From Planctomycetota bacterium (GTDB taxonomy: Bacteria > Planctomycetota > B15-G4): a stretch of DNA of 64,000 nucleotides. Location: the NCBI GenBank assembly GCA_029259745.1, contig JAJDEO010000004.1:1-64000 (forward strand), in the 5' to 3' direction. The stretch's first letter is position 1. Each line of letters starts with the position of its first letter. Below are positions 9,381 through 19,040 of the stretch, in pieces. The notes under the pieces were generated by a model, which did no database searches, had not been told where the DNA came from, and saw nothing but the letters and a program-made list of their open reading frames with translations. A program made the position numbers and the translations under genes.

Positions 9381-12179
9381 TTAGCGGCCCTTCTTGGCGC
9401 CGCTGGCGGCCGCTGCGTTGTTCGTCCCGCGTGCGCCGCCCTGGTTCTTGTCGTTCGTCTTCACGGGCTTCGGCGTCGAACCACGCTCGGGAAGCACGAG
9501 CCGTCGCGGAAGGAACTGACCTTCGGCGATACTGACAGAGACGTCGAGGTCGTCGAAGCGGCGGTTGCGGAGGTTCAAGGAGTAATCGCCCGCGGGGAGC
9601 GATTCGATGAGCAGCACGCCGTCCGCCGAGCGGACGAGGGGGCGGCGCGAGATCGAGTAGCTCATGCCCTTGCCGCTGCGAACGGACACACGCGTCCCTG
9701 GTGCTGGCTTGCCTTCGGCATCGACGACCGTGAGTTCGAGTGACGCCGAAGCCGCGACGCGATAGGAGCGCTCGGTGACGGGACCGGGCAGGATGTCGAC
9801 GCGCATGTTGTCGAACCACGCCTCGCTCTGCAGGGCCACGCGGTACATGCCGCCCTCACCGAGATCGAAGCGCGCCACGCCGTCGTCGTCCGTGCGCACG
9901 CGCTTGGACGCCTTGCGCACCTTCCCGCGCGGCGCGTCGGCTGACTGCGCCAACTCCCACGGAGCGAGCGTCACCGTGAGGCCGGCCACGGGGCGCGAGA
10001 ACGTGTCGATGACGCGCGCTTCGAACACCGACGACGGAGCCATGTAGATGTCGGTGTAAGGCGGCGGGTTGACGCCATCGAAGTCGATGACATCGGACAC
10101 GGTGTCCATCGACCCACGCGCCTCGACGGCGAGTCGATAGCGCCCGGCGTCAGCGAGCGTGACCGTGAACTCACCCGGCACACCCCAACGCGGTGCGACG
10201 CGCGTCTGCGTTCTGCTGAACGACACCTTGCCCTCGTCGTACGTCTCGACATGCAGGCGCCCGCGGAAGCTCGCCAACGGCTCACCCGTCACGACGTCGA
10301 CGATGCGGCCCGGCCACGTGACGTAGCGAGAGAGTTCGATCACCGCGTCGGCGGTTGGCCAGACGTCCTCCTTCTTCACCGCCTTGTGACCCTCGGCGAA
10401 GACACGCAGTGTGTGCGGCGTGTTCTCGGTGACGGGCCGAAGCGAAAACCGGCCGTCGACATCCGTGCGACCGAGCGGGCCGCGCTCGACGCGCACGAGT
10501 GCACTGGGCACAGGCTCGCCGAAGTTGTCCATCACGACACCGGTCACCGCTGCGCCGCCGTCGAGTTCGAGCTCCACCTCGCCGTCGAGCAGTCCCGCGC
10601 GCCAGTCGTCGATGTCGACCGTCGTGGTGAGGCTGCGATGCTCAGCGTGACGCGCCACGAGCTGAACACGATCGACACCGCCATGGCCGAGCGTGTGCAG
10701 CACGGCCGCTTTGCCGTCGGCACCCGTGGTCACATGCGTCGTCTCGCTGTCCTCCGAGATCACGGCGACCTCGGCCTCGGCGACGGGCTCGCCACCGAGC
10801 GTCACCAGCACGTCCATCTCGAACGCGTCGACGAGTTCGATGTCCTGCGGCCTCGACACGGCGATCACGCGTGCGCGGCCGCCGTAGCCGTCGGGATGAT
10901 CTGCGTGCAGGTAGATGCTTCCGCGACCGTCCCAGTCTTCGAGGACGTCGATGACGAAACGCCCCTCGGCGTCACTCGTCGCCTCGGCCAACGTCTCGCC
11001 GTTCGCCTTCATGACGACCTGTGTTCCCGGCAAGGGCGCAGCCGTCGACTCGAGCAACGTCAACCCTTCGACCGCGACGCGCGGACGCATGCGCAACAAG
11101 ATCGCACTCTCTTCGGGAACCGTGCGCCGCTCATAGCGATCGTAGGTCGAATCGTAGTGCGTGTCGTTCGTCGCCAACAACTCGAACGCCGTGCTCACGC
11201 CCTCGTCGAACGTGAACGCGCCGTCCTCGCCGATCGTAGTCGTCACCTCGTAGAGCGGCACGTCCTCGGGCTCCAGCGGATGACCTCCGCGCGTGAAGAC
11301 ATGCGAGTTGATGCGCAACGTCACCTCGCCCGTCGTCACTGGCTCGGATGTGTCGTTGTCGATGACGCGACCACTGATCCTGCGCGGCTCGCCGAGCGCA
11401 ATCGTGATCTCACCGAGCACGGGCGCAACGGGCCACTGCGACTCGACGTCGTAGCCTTCGATCCACGCCGCGACGAGGACGTCCTCGGCATCGAGCGGCC
11501 CGATGCGAAAGACTCCCGCGTCGTTCGTCTTCGTCATCGACAACACGTCGTTGCGATCACCCGCGAAGACCGACGCGCCAGCGATGGGAAGGTCGGTCGC
11601 CTCGTCGACGACCAGCCCTTCGAGCATGTGACCCTGCTTCATGACGACACGCAGATCGTCGCCATCGACGACGCGCGTGACGCGCGTGCGCACCCAGCGG
11701 TTGCCGCCCGCGAGCAGCGACTGGAGCGCGTGCCGGTGGGCTGCGATCGAGAAGCGGCCCTCGGCGTCGGAGGCCGTGCGCGCGACGAGCTCGTACTCGT
11801 CGTCAGCGTCCTTCGGCTCGATGACGTCGAAGGTGTCGTAGAACAGCGCGATGGCGACCGGCTCATTGGGAATCGGCACGCCGCTGTCATCGACGAGCAC
11901 CCCCGTGATGCGGCCCTCGGGCTCGGGAAGGCGCCCGGCGGCCTCCTCGGCAGACGGGTCGTCGAGCGCGAACTCGGGCACGTCCAGTGCCGTCGGATCG
12001 CCCGCTGAGTCAGAGGCCATGGGGCCGACGACAGCCGGAGCATTGACAGTGTCCCCTCCGGCGCCGACGACGCCGACATCGTTCGCCACCGATTCGACAT
12101 CCGGAACATCGATGACGAGCGCGAGAATCAACGCCGTTGCAATGACGGCGAAGATGAGGATCAACGAGCGAGTGGACAC
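9381..12179 (-). CDS. Membrane-anchored carboxypeptidase-regulatory-like domain protein (932 aa)
   Basis: A 932-residue protein with one N-terminal membrane anchor (SLILIFAVIATALILALVID) and no cleavage site obvious after it. The rest should lie outside the cytoplasm. It contains at least six carboxypeptidase-regulatory-like (transthyretin-like) beta-sandwich units, each opening with a G.V.D..G.P...A.V motif: ITGVLVDDSGVPIPNEPV, LEGLVVDEATDLPIAGASV, ISGRVIDNDTSEPV, VEGLTLLESTAAPLPGTQV, VTGVVMDNFGEPVPSALV and LTVVDAEGKPAPGTRV. The tail is basic and disordered. Such repeats are structural; function is unknown. It is transcribed divergently from a similar 1191-residue protein, suggesting that the pair is functionally linked or arose by duplication. 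The ABHD14-like gene follows. Confidence 0.85.
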   Translation of the reverse strand: MSTRSLILIFAVIATALILALVIDVPDVESVANDVGVVGAGGDTVNAPAVVGPMASDSAGDPTALDVPEFALDDPSAEEAAGRLPEPEGRITGVLVDDSGVPIPNEPVAIALFYDTFDVIEPKDADDEYELVARTASDAEGRFSIAAHRHALQSLLAGGNRWVRTRVTRVVDGDDLRVVMKQGHMLEGLVVDEATDLPIAGASVFAGDRNDVLSMTKTNDAGVFRIGPLDAEDVLVAAWIEGYDVESQWPVAPVLGEITIALGEPRRISGRVIDNDTSEPVTTGEVTLRINSHVFTRGGHPLEPEDVPLYEVTTTIGEDGAFTFDEGVSTAFELLATNDTHYDSTYDRYERRTVPEESAILLRMRPRVAVEGLTLLESTAAPLPGTQVVMKANGETLAEATSDAEGRFVIDVLEDWDGRGSIYLHADHPDGYGGRARVIAVSRPQDIELVDAFEMDVLVTLGGEPVAEAEVAVISEDSETTHVTTGADGKAAVLHTLGHGGVDRVQLVARHAEHRSLTTTVDIDDWRAGLLDGEVELELDGGAAVTGVVMDNFGEPVPSALVRVERGPLGRTDVDGRFSLRPVTENTPHTLRVFAEGHKAVKKEDVWPTADAVIELSRYVTWPGRIVDVVTGEPLASFRGRLHVETYDEGKVSFSRTQTRVAPRWGVPGEFTVTLADAGRYRLAVEARGSMDTVSDVIDFDGVNPPPYTDIYMAPSSVFEARVIDTFSRPVAGLTVTLAPWELAQSADAPRGKVRKASKRVRTDDDGVARFDLGEGGMYRVALQSEAWFDNMRVDILPGPVTERSYRVAASASLELTVVDAEGKPAPGTRVSVRSGKGMSYSISRRPLVRSADGVLLIESLPAGDYSLNLRNRRFDDLDVSVSIAEGQFLPRRLVLPERGSTPKPVKTNDKNQGGARGTNNAAAASGAKKGR

Positions 12180-12257
12180 GGTGACTCCCGGAGTGGAGCA
12201 GCGATTCGGTTCCCCTTGATACGGTATCGCACGTCAGTCTCAAGTGAGGATGAAGGC
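12180..12257. promoter_or_regulatory. Divergent intergenic promoter region
   Basis: Only 78 nt separate two divergent carboxypeptidase-regulatory-like genes, so both promoters must lie here or inside the genes. The dyad GATACGGTATC sits near the middle. On the plus strand AGGATGAAGG precedes the ATG of the right-hand gene. No operator of a known family was recognised. Confidence 0.4.
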
Positions 12258-15200
12258 ATGTCGGATTCGCGTACGATCCCGGCTCTCGCCCTGGTCGGGT
12301 CGGCTCTGCTGGTTGCTGCCCTGGCCTTCCTCGTCCTGGACGACGGGTCGTCTGGAGGCGCGGACGTCGATGGAATCGACGTTGTCGATGCCGACGGCCG
12401 GCGCAGCGACGATATCTCAACCGCCGACGCGCCCTTGAGTTCCGACGGCGGCGACCGGACGGCTCTCGAGTTCGAACAGGCTGCTGCTGAAGACGAGACG
12501 GTCACCTACGTCGAGGTCGACGGGCTCGTGCGCGGTCGCGTCGTGCTCGCTGGCGGAGGACCGATTCCCGTGGGCGCGACGATCGAGATGCGCCTCCTGC
12601 AGCCGCGCCCGCTCGTGCACGACACGCTCTCGAGCGGCATTGCAGGATCCTCGCCGTTCGAGCCGCCGCAGACGCCCACCACGAGCAACGACATCCCTCA
12701 GGACCTCAAAGACTTCGCGTCGTCCGCCGGGCTCGAGGCCAACGCCGACTCGCTGATGCGCCTCGACAAGATCATCGCCAAGCGCACGCGCACGACACTC
12801 GATGCCGACGGCCACTTCACACTGCCGCGCGTTCCGGCACGCGGCGGTTTCGTCGCGATCGAGGATCGCTTCGTCTTCGCAGACGCGACGTTCCTGCTCC
12901 GGCCCGAGGCCGCGCAGGCTGCCGTCGGGCCGAACGCCGTTCTTGTCGAGGTGCCCGCCGAGCGCGGGGCCGTCGTGCGCGGCGTCGTGCGCAGCACCCT
13001 CGGCGACGCCCTCGACGACGCGACCGTCGAACTCACCTCACGCTTCGACCCGTGGATGATCTTCGACGGCGCCATCACGATGGTGTACGTCACCCCCGGA
13101 CGCTCCGATCAGAAGGGGCGATACGAAGTGCGACAAGTCCCGTCAGGACACGCCCTGTCGTTCGTTTCCACGCGTCGCGCTCACGCCCGCGCCGGCGGGG
13201 CGGTGCCCGTGCTGCGCCCCGGCGACGTGCACGATCTCGACATCGTCATGCTGCGCGGTGGTGCCATAGCCGGTCGCACGATCGACGTCGACGACGAACC
13301 CGTCACGAACGCAGCAGTTTTCATCCGTCCGCTGAAGGTCGATCTCATGGACCTTTCCGCGGCCGAGAAAGACTCCGACCGGACGAGTGTCGACGAAGAG
13401 GGACGCTTCGAGTTCGACGAACTCGCCGCCGGGCAGTACGAACTCATCCTCTCGGCCCCGAGCATGCGCGTCACGATCGAACGCGTCGAGGTCGCACTTG
13501 GCGAGACGACCGAGTGCACGCTGCTCGCCGTCGACGGGCTCGCGATCGACGGGCGTGTCGTCTCGTCGAGCGGCGAACCGCTCGCCGGCATCGCGGTCAA
13601 GGGCTTCAAGCCGCCGACGATGATGTCGATGCAGAGCCAGCTCGAGCGCAAGTACCGAGTGGCCGACACCACGGATGAGGAAGGGCGCTTCTCGATCGGC
13701 GGATTCGACGAAGGCGCAGTGCGCGTCGTTGCGTCGTCCACGGCGTATCAAACGGCCACCATCGAGGTCGAAGCCGGCGACGATGACGTCGAAATCACGT
13801 GCCTACGCCACGCGTCGCTGTCCGGCATCGTCGTCTCACTCGAAGACGGCGAACCGATCACGAAGTTCATGGCCGGAATCGTGCCCCCGGGCGGGTCGCT
13901 CTCGATCACGGACATGATGGGCGGTGAACGAGCCCTGGCCGGCATTCGGCATCCACGCCCGTTCGAGAGTGAAGACGGGATCTTCCACTTCGACGACGTC
14001 CTGCCCGGCGAATACGACCTGCACATCGCGGCCGACCACCACGCAGCGGCCTTCGTGCGTGTCCAGGTGCCCGACGAGGCCCACGTGCGCGGCGTCGTCG
14101 TGATGATGGAGCCCGGCGCGACGATCACGGGCCAGGTCGTCGACGCGAACACGAACCTGCCCGTCAGCGGTGCGCGCCTGTCGACGGGTAGTCGTGGCAT
14201 CATGAACGTGATGTCGGAGGTGATGCTCGGCGTCGGCTCGTCGACGACGACAGCCGCAGACGGGCGCTTCACGCTGCGCGACCTCGAAGGCGGCAAGCTG
14301 CAGATCAACGTGTCGCACAACGACTACCTCACGCTCTCGGTGGCGAACATCGACGCGAAGAAGAGTACGACGTCCGACCTCGGCGTCCTGGCGATGAGCC
14401 GTGGCGCGATCATCGAAGGTTACGTGCTCGACGCGAGTGACGAACCCGTCCCGAACGTGCTCGTCATGGCCTCCGACGCGATGGGGTCGACGATGCGTCG
14501 CGAGAACACCGACGCCGACGGCTTCTTCTCCGTGTCGGGTATGCCGCCGGGGACTTACAACGTCATGCGCCTCGACGTTGCAATGGACGTCTCGTCGGAC
14601 AACTACGCCGACATGAGCAAGAACATCTCGTGGGAAGTCGTCGAGGTCGTCGACGACGGCGTCTATCACGTCGACCTCGCCATCGCGGACAACGAGGGCA
14701 TCACGCTCGAGGGACACATCCGCTCGCGCAGCGGCGCACCGCCCGCGGCGATGGTTTCGCTGATCCCCAACCGCTCGGGCATGGGGCCGTTCCGGTTCGG
14801 GTCCGCCGACGCCGAAGGCTTCTACTCCGTGACAGGACTCTCGCCGGGGCCGTACACGCTGCAGGTCGTCCCGATGGAAGTCTTCGAAGGCGGCGGGGCG
14901 GGCGGCATGCCGACGTCGTCCGTGACCGCCGCGATCGAACTCACCGACGAGCCGCTGCAGACGCACGACATCAAACTCCCGAGCGGATTCGTGCGCGGTG
15001 TCGTGCGGCGCAAGGGGTCGCTCGACCCCGTGGCCGAGGCGCGCGTCCTGCTTCAACGCACCGACGACGAGCGCCCCGATAGTCTGATCCTCGCTGCCAC
15101 GGATCACCGCGTCGGCGAGATCTACACGAAAGAGGACGGCAGCTTCGAGCTGCGTTACCTCCCCGACGGCGTCTACAACGTCACCGTGGGCGGCCGCAAC

Positions 15201-15833
15201 TTGATCGAACGAGGCAACCCGGACATCGCGATCACGCGCGAGGACGACGTCGTCGTCTCCGAGCGCGGCCCGTCGTTCGCACTCACGATCGAAGTCGAGC
15301 CTGCCGGGCGCGTGCGCGGCATCGTGCGCGACATGACCGGCATGCCCGCGGGAGGCGTTTCGGTCTGGGCCCGCGACCCATCGGGGCGTTGGCTCTCGCG
15401 CCTCTCGGAAGTCATGACGGAACCTTCGGGCGCCTTTGAACTCGTCGGCCTCGGTGCGGGCACCTGGACGCTGGCCTTCGCCCACTCCACGCTCGGCTTC
15501 ACTTGGCAAAACGACGTGCGTGTGGATGTCTCGGGGATAACCCAGGTGGACGTCACGATGCCGCCAGGTGTTCAGGTTCTCGTCGACGCGGGCGATCTCG
15601 AGCTGAGTGACATCGAAGCCGAGGTCAGCGGGCCGATCGGCATTCTTCCCACGAATCTGACGACCATCGGGCAACTGACGTCGCTGACGTCGGGCACCGG
15701 GTCGTCACTTCTCGTCACGGTTCCGGCCGGCGAGTGGACCGTGAAACTCGAACACGACGGGCGCACGCTCCACCGCGAAGTCGTGGTCCTCAAAGCGGGA
15801 CAGAAGACGCACACGATCGGGCCCTTCAAGTAG
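12258..15833 (+). CDS. Membrane-anchored carboxypeptidase-regulatory-like repeat protein (1191 aa)
   Basis: The ATG at 12258 is preferred over one 42 nt upstream because AGGATGAAGG stands before it. The 1191-residue product begins with a short cytoplasmic tail and one membrane segment (ALALVGSALLVAALAFLVLDD), followed by acidic linker and about ten transthyretin-like units. Typical unit starts are VRGRVVLAGGGPIPVGA, VRGVVRSTLGDALDDATVE, IDGRVVSSSGEPLAGIAV, ITGQVVDANTNLPVSGARL, IEGYVLDASDEPVPNVLV, LEGHIRSRSGAPPAAMV, VRGVVRRKGSLDPVAEARV and VRGIVRDMTGMPAGGVSV. No catalytic residues are evident. Probably a large periplasmic or surface structural protein. It is divergent from a similar protein and is followed ~200 nt later by a TPR gene. 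Confidence 0.85.
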   Translation: MSDSRTIPALALVGSALLVAALAFLVLDDGSSGGADVDGIDVVDADGRRSDDISTADAPLSSDGGDRTALEFEQAAAEDETVTYVEVDGLVRGRVVLAGGGPIPVGATIEMRLLQPRPLVHDTLSSGIAGSSPFEPPQTPTTSNDIPQDLKDFASSAGLEANADSLMRLDKIIAKRTRTTLDADGHFTLPRVPARGGFVAIEDRFVFADATFLLRPEAAQAAVGPNAVLVEVPAERGAVVRGVVRSTLGDALDDATVELTSRFDPWMIFDGAITMVYVTPGRSDQKGRYEVRQVPSGHALSFVSTRRAHARAGGAVPVLRPGDVHDLDIVMLRGGAIAGRTIDVDDEPVTNAAVFIRPLKVDLMDLSAAEKDSDRTSVDEEGRFEFDELAAGQYELILSAPSMRVTIERVEVALGETTECTLLAVDGLAIDGRVVSSSGEPLAGIAVKGFKPPTMMSMQSQLERKYRVADTTDEEGRFSIGGFDEGAVRVVASSTAYQTATIEVEAGDDDVEITCLRHASLSGIVVSLEDGEPITKFMAGIVPPGGSLSITDMMGGERALAGIRHPRPFESEDGIFHFDDVLPGEYDLHIAADHHAAAFVRVQVPDEAHVRGVVVMMEPGATITGQVVDANTNLPVSGARLSTGSRGIMNVMSEVMLGVGSSTTTAADGRFTLRDLEGGKLQINVSHNDYLTLSVANIDAKKSTTSDLGVLAMSRGAIIEGYVLDASDEPVPNVLVMASDAMGSTMRRENTDADGFFSVSGMPPGTYNVMRLDVAMDVSSDNYADMSKNISWEVVEVVDDGVYHVDLAIADNEGITLEGHIRSRSGAPPAAMVSLIPNRSGMGPFRFGSADAEGFYSVTGLSPGPYTLQVVPMEVFEGGGAGGMPTSSVTAAIELTDEPLQTHDIKLPSGFVRGVVRRKGSLDPVAEARVLLQRTDDERPDSLILAATDHRVGEIYTKEDGSFELRYLPDGVYNVTVGGRNLIERGNPDIAITREDDVVVSERGPSFALTIEVEPAGRVRGIVRDMTGMPAGGVSVWARDPSGRWLSRLSEVMTEPSGAFELVGLGAGTWTLAFAHSTLGFTWQNDVRVDVSGITQVDVTMPPGVQVLVDAGDLELSDIEAEVSGPIGILPTNLTTIGQLTSLTSGTGSSLLVTVPAGEWTVKLEHDGRTLHREVVVLKAGQKTHTIGPFK

Positions 15834-16030
15834 CGACCGACGTCCGTGCAACGCCACGGCTGACCGAGGCCACCTTCCCTTCCCCACGCACGGACGCCAC
15901 TTCGCACGGCGATCAGACGACATCCGGGGGAGATGCTAGACTTCGGAACGATCAGGAGCGGACGTCAGCTAGATCGCGCGTTCGCACCGCCCGCTCGCTA
16001 CCCTGCGAAGCGCCCCCCAGGAACTCACCC

Positions 16031-16549
16031 ATGACCACCGTGCCGCTCCGTCGCTTGCTCTTCGGACTCCGTTCCCGGTACCACCTCTGGAACGGTCGGC
16101 GGGCATACCGTCTCGGGCGCATCCAAGCGGCCGGGCGCCATTTCCAAGAGGCAATTGCGAACGGGCACGAGTCGTTCGAGGCGTACTTGTTGCTCGGCAA
16201 GATCCTGTACCGCGAGAGCAACTACCAGCGCGCAGCGATCTTCTTCGAGCGCGCGCAGTCGTCCGACCAGGCGCGCTTCATGATGGAAGGCTTCCCCGAC
16301 GACTTCATCTCATCGCTCAAGGAGCGTGAGCAGGAGGCCGGTCGCCCGCAGTACCGCATCGCCGTCGAGTCGTTGCACTCCGCGCACAGGAACAACAGCC
16401 GCAAGGTGCGCCGCAAGCGTGCGATGGCCCACGGCGACTTCGCCAATCACGACGAGTACCTGCGCCACCGCAACCGTCCGCCGATCCAGGCCGCCGAGGC
16501 CGCCGACATCGACTGGGACGACGCAGCGAGCACGCTCTTCGACGACTGA
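16031..16549 (+). CDS. Small TPR-like protein
   Basis: The ATG at 16031 gives 172 residues; the frame is open upstream, but that part overlaps the preceding gene in another frame and looks like random basic sequence. Residues ~25-75 contain two TPR-like helical hairpins (RRAYRLGRIQAAGRHFQEAIANGHESFEAYLLLGKILYRE..., NYQRAAIFFERAQ). The second half is charged, with a basic patch (HRNNSRKVRRKRA) and an acidic end (DIDWDDAASTLFDD). TPRs mediate protein-protein contacts. No signal peptide is present. Function unknown; the family assignment rests on the repeat pattern alone. Confidence 0.7.
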   Translation: MTTVPLRRLLFGLRSRYHLWNGRRAYRLGRIQAAGRHFQEAIANGHESFEAYLLLGKILYRESNYQRAAIFFERAQSSDQARFMMEGFPDDFISSLKEREQEAGRPQYRIAVESLHSAHRNNSRKVRRKRAMAHGDFANHDEYLRHRNRPPIQAAEAADIDWDDAASTLFDD

Positions 16550-17340
16550 CGTCGACGGGACAACCTTGCAGCGCGACTCGTTGAAGAACGAAGCTCTGGC
16601 GCTTCACGCCGACGCGCCGCACCGGAACTTCCACCTCGAGCGCACCGTCGTCGAACCGGCTGCGACTGCGTTGAGCGAGGCCTGCCACGAACTTCGTCCC
16701 GTCCCGTACGCGCTTTGACTTGAAGTCGCTCCGCGGTGCGACTTGTCCGCCTCACCCGTGGCGCCGCTCGCGCCCACGAACTCCCGCTCGTCGGCAAGCT
16801 CGAGGCTGATCCGAAGGTTCTCCGCGTTGGAGTTCTCTTGGTTCGTCACGGGCGCCAGCATGGCCGTGTTCGCCACGCGAGCACGGATGCCAAGCATGTG
16901 ACTGCTCTCTGCGACGCACTCGTTGCGCTGGAGGCTGACCTGAGGGGTGCGCGGGTGAGTCCCCGAGACGGCGAGTCGTGGGCGGCGGTGATCAGCCGCG
17001 GCGCGAAGAACAGCCTCCGCACTGGAGCCCGCGCGTCGTGTTTCGTCACGCATGCCCTCCGCCGTGACCCCTGCCACCCCGGTGAGGAGCCGCGGCGCCA
17101 GCGCGACATCCGCGAGGATCGTCGGGGGATCGTGCCTCCCCGCCGATGCCGCCAACGGCCGGACCACCCCCTCGAGAGCAGCCGAGCGATCAACGGAGCT
17201 GCACCGGAGAACGCCAGGCGGCTCGGATCGGCGGCAAGCCTTCGACACTCTCAGCTCCCCCCTGGCGCGAGGCACCCCGAAGCCGGATCATGGCTCCGTT
17301 TCGACCTCGTCCCCCAGATCCGCTCAGCCCCGGGAGCCCC
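16550..17340. other. Long intergenic region before gcvT, no supported gene
   Basis: Almost 800 nt without a convincing gene. A minus-strand frame (16604-17275) is open for 223 codons and has a stretch that reads like ordinary protein (TNQENSNAENLRISLELADE), so a degraded or unfamiliar gene cannot be excluded, but it has no ribosome binding site or recognisable domain. I looked for a glycine riboswitch in front of gcvT and did not find its conserved cores. Confidence 0.45.
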
Positions 17341-18462
17341 ATGGCCACGACCGAACTGCGACACACGCCCCTGACGTCGTTGCATGCCGAAGCCGGGGCG
17401 CGTCTCGTCGACTTCGCCGGCTTCTCGATGCCCGTGCAGTACGAGGGGATCATCGACGAGGTGAAACGTGTGCGGACGAAGGCCGGGCTGTTCGACCTCT
17501 GCCACATGGGCCGCTGCCGGATCATCGGCGAGCGCCGTGAGGAGGCCGCGCAGTACCTCGTGCACGTCAACATCGAGAAGATGAAGCAGGGCGCGATCCG
17601 CTACGCGTTCTTCGCGCGCGAGGACGGCACGACGATGGACGACGTGCTCGTCTACCGCGACATCGAGGGCGAAGAGGTCTTCTTCTGCATCAACGCCGGC
17701 AACCGCGATCGCGACCTCGCCTGGATGCAGGAAGTGTGCGACCGCTTCGACTGCACGCTCGAAGACAAGTCGGACGAGCTGGCGATGATCGCGATCCAGG
17801 GCCCGGCGTCGGTTGCGACGATGGAGCCGCTGTGCAGCGCGACGCCCGACGGCAAGACGGTCGGCGAACTCAAGTACTACGGCTTCTACAACGGCACCGT
17901 CTGTGGCGTGCCGGCGATGATCTCGCGCACGGGCTACACGGGCGAGGACGGCTACGAGATCTACTTCGCAGCCGGCGAGGCCCCGCGCATCTGGAACGAG
18001 CTGCTCGAGTCTGGCAAGAGCCACGGCGTCACGCCGATCGGGCTCGCGGCCCGCGACACGCTGCGCCTCGAGGCCGGCATGGCGCTGTACGGACACGAAC
18101 TCGACGACACCACGAACCCGGTCGAGGCCGGCATCGTCGTGAAGCTGCCGCACAAGAAAGACTTCAGTGGCCGCGGCGCGATCGAGGCCATGCTCGAAGC
18201 CGGCCCTCCGCGCAAGCTCGTGGGCCTGACCACCGCCTCGAAGCGCGTGCCCCGTCAAGGCTACCCGCTGTTCTCGAAGAACGGCGACGAGGTCGGAACG
18301 ATCTGCTCGGGCTCACCGTCGCCCACCGTCGGCACGAACATCGGCACCGCGTATGTGAAAACAGGACAGCACGAGCCGGGCACCACGCTCGAGATGGACG
18401 TGCGCGGCAAGCGCTTCGATGTCGAGATCGTTGAACTCCCCTTCTACAAGCGCGCACGCTGA
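17341..18462 (+). CDS. gcvT: Glycine cleavage system T protein (aminomethyltransferase)
   Basis: A 373-residue GcvT, starting at MATTELRHTPL. It transfers the aminomethyl carbon from lipoyl-H protein to tetrahydrofolate, releasing ammonia, in the cytoplasm. Family motifs: HAEAGARLVDFAGFSMPVQY near the N-terminus, LFDLCHMGR (usually LFDVSHMG), ISRTGYTGEDGYEI, LAARDTLRLEAGMALYG and the C-terminal GFAxP-type domain (VPRQGYPLFSKNGDEVGTICSGSPSPTVGTNIGTAYV). It begins the gcvT-gcvH-gcvPA-gcvPB operon; gcvH follows after 60 nt. Length is normal for the family. The longer in-frame extension upstream has no homology-like content. Confidence 0.96.
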   Translation: MATTELRHTPLTSLHAEAGARLVDFAGFSMPVQYEGIIDEVKRVRTKAGLFDLCHMGRCRIIGERREEAAQYLVHVNIEKMKQGAIRYAFFAREDGTTMDDVLVYRDIEGEEVFFCINAGNRDRDLAWMQEVCDRFDCTLEDKSDELAMIAIQGPASVATMEPLCSATPDGKTVGELKYYGFYNGTVCGVPAMISRTGYTGEDGYEIYFAAGEAPRIWNELLESGKSHGVTPIGLAARDTLRLEAGMALYGHELDDTTNPVEAGIVVKLPHKKDFSGRGAIEAMLEAGPPRKLVGLTTASKRVPRQGYPLFSKNGDEVGTICSGSPSPTVGTNIGTAYVKTGQHEPGTTLEMDVRGKRFDVEIVELPFYKRAR

Positions 18463-18522
18463 CGCGCGCGCCTTCCCTTCCTTTACACAGCCTGTTCGCA
18501 ACAGCGCCGGAGATCCGAACGG

Positions 18523-18903
18523 ATGACGTCCCCGACCGACCTCAAGTACACCGAGTCTCACGAATGGATCCGCAAGGACGATGACGACGTGCTCGTCATC
18601 GGCATCACGGCCCACGCGGCCGAGAGCCTCTCCGACCTCGTCTTCCTCGACCTGCCCGAAGCGGGCGATTCGGTGACGGCGGGCGAAGGCTTTGGCGAGA
18701 TCGAATCGGTGAAGGCCGTGTCCGACCTCAAGAGCCCCGTGGATGGCGAAGTCGTCGCCGTGAACGATGCGCTCCCCGACAACCTCGGTGCTATCAACTC
18801 CGACCCGTACGGCGAGGGCTGGATGATCAAGGTCCGCGCCACATCGTCGATCGAGAATCTCATGGATTCCGAGGCGTACGACAAGTCTGTCGCCGACGCC
18901 TGA
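18523..18903 (+). CDS. gcvH: Glycine cleavage system H protein (lipoyl carrier)
   Basis: A 126-residue lipoyl-domain protein that shuttles the aminomethyl group between the P and T proteins and is reoxidised by the L protein. The lipoylated lysine is K64 in GEIESVKAVSDL, the canonical ES(V)KA context. The N-terminal KYTESHEWIR and the glycine-rich GDSVTAGEGFGEIES segments are typical. It lies between gcvT and gcvPA. The L protein (dihydrolipoamide dehydrogenase) and lipoylation genes are not in this window. Confidence 0.96.
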   Translation: MTSPTDLKYTESHEWIRKDDDDVLVIGITAHAAESLSDLVFLDLPEAGDSVTAGEGFGEIESVKAVSDLKSPVDGEVVAVNDALPDNLGAINSDPYGEGWMIKVRATSSIENLMDSEAYDKSVADA

Positions 18904-19040
18904 GAGGTCTCGACGCCACTCGTACACTCGGCCGTACCGTCGCTCGATGAGACGAGCGAGCGGTGCGGCCGTCGCCGCTACTCAGCCCCCGTCGAACTTC
19001 CCGTCGCTGCCCGCCGCGCGCGCACTTCCGAGAGTCACAC

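Noticed and set aside
10251..12008. 585-codon plus-strand frame over the 932-residue protein gene
   Set aside because: Composition shadow: Arg/His/Asp-rich, no domain, no ribosome binding site, wholly antisense to a protein with clear repeat domains.
16910..17340. Glycine riboswitch before gcvT
   Set aside because: Searched by eye for the conserved aptamer cores and found none.
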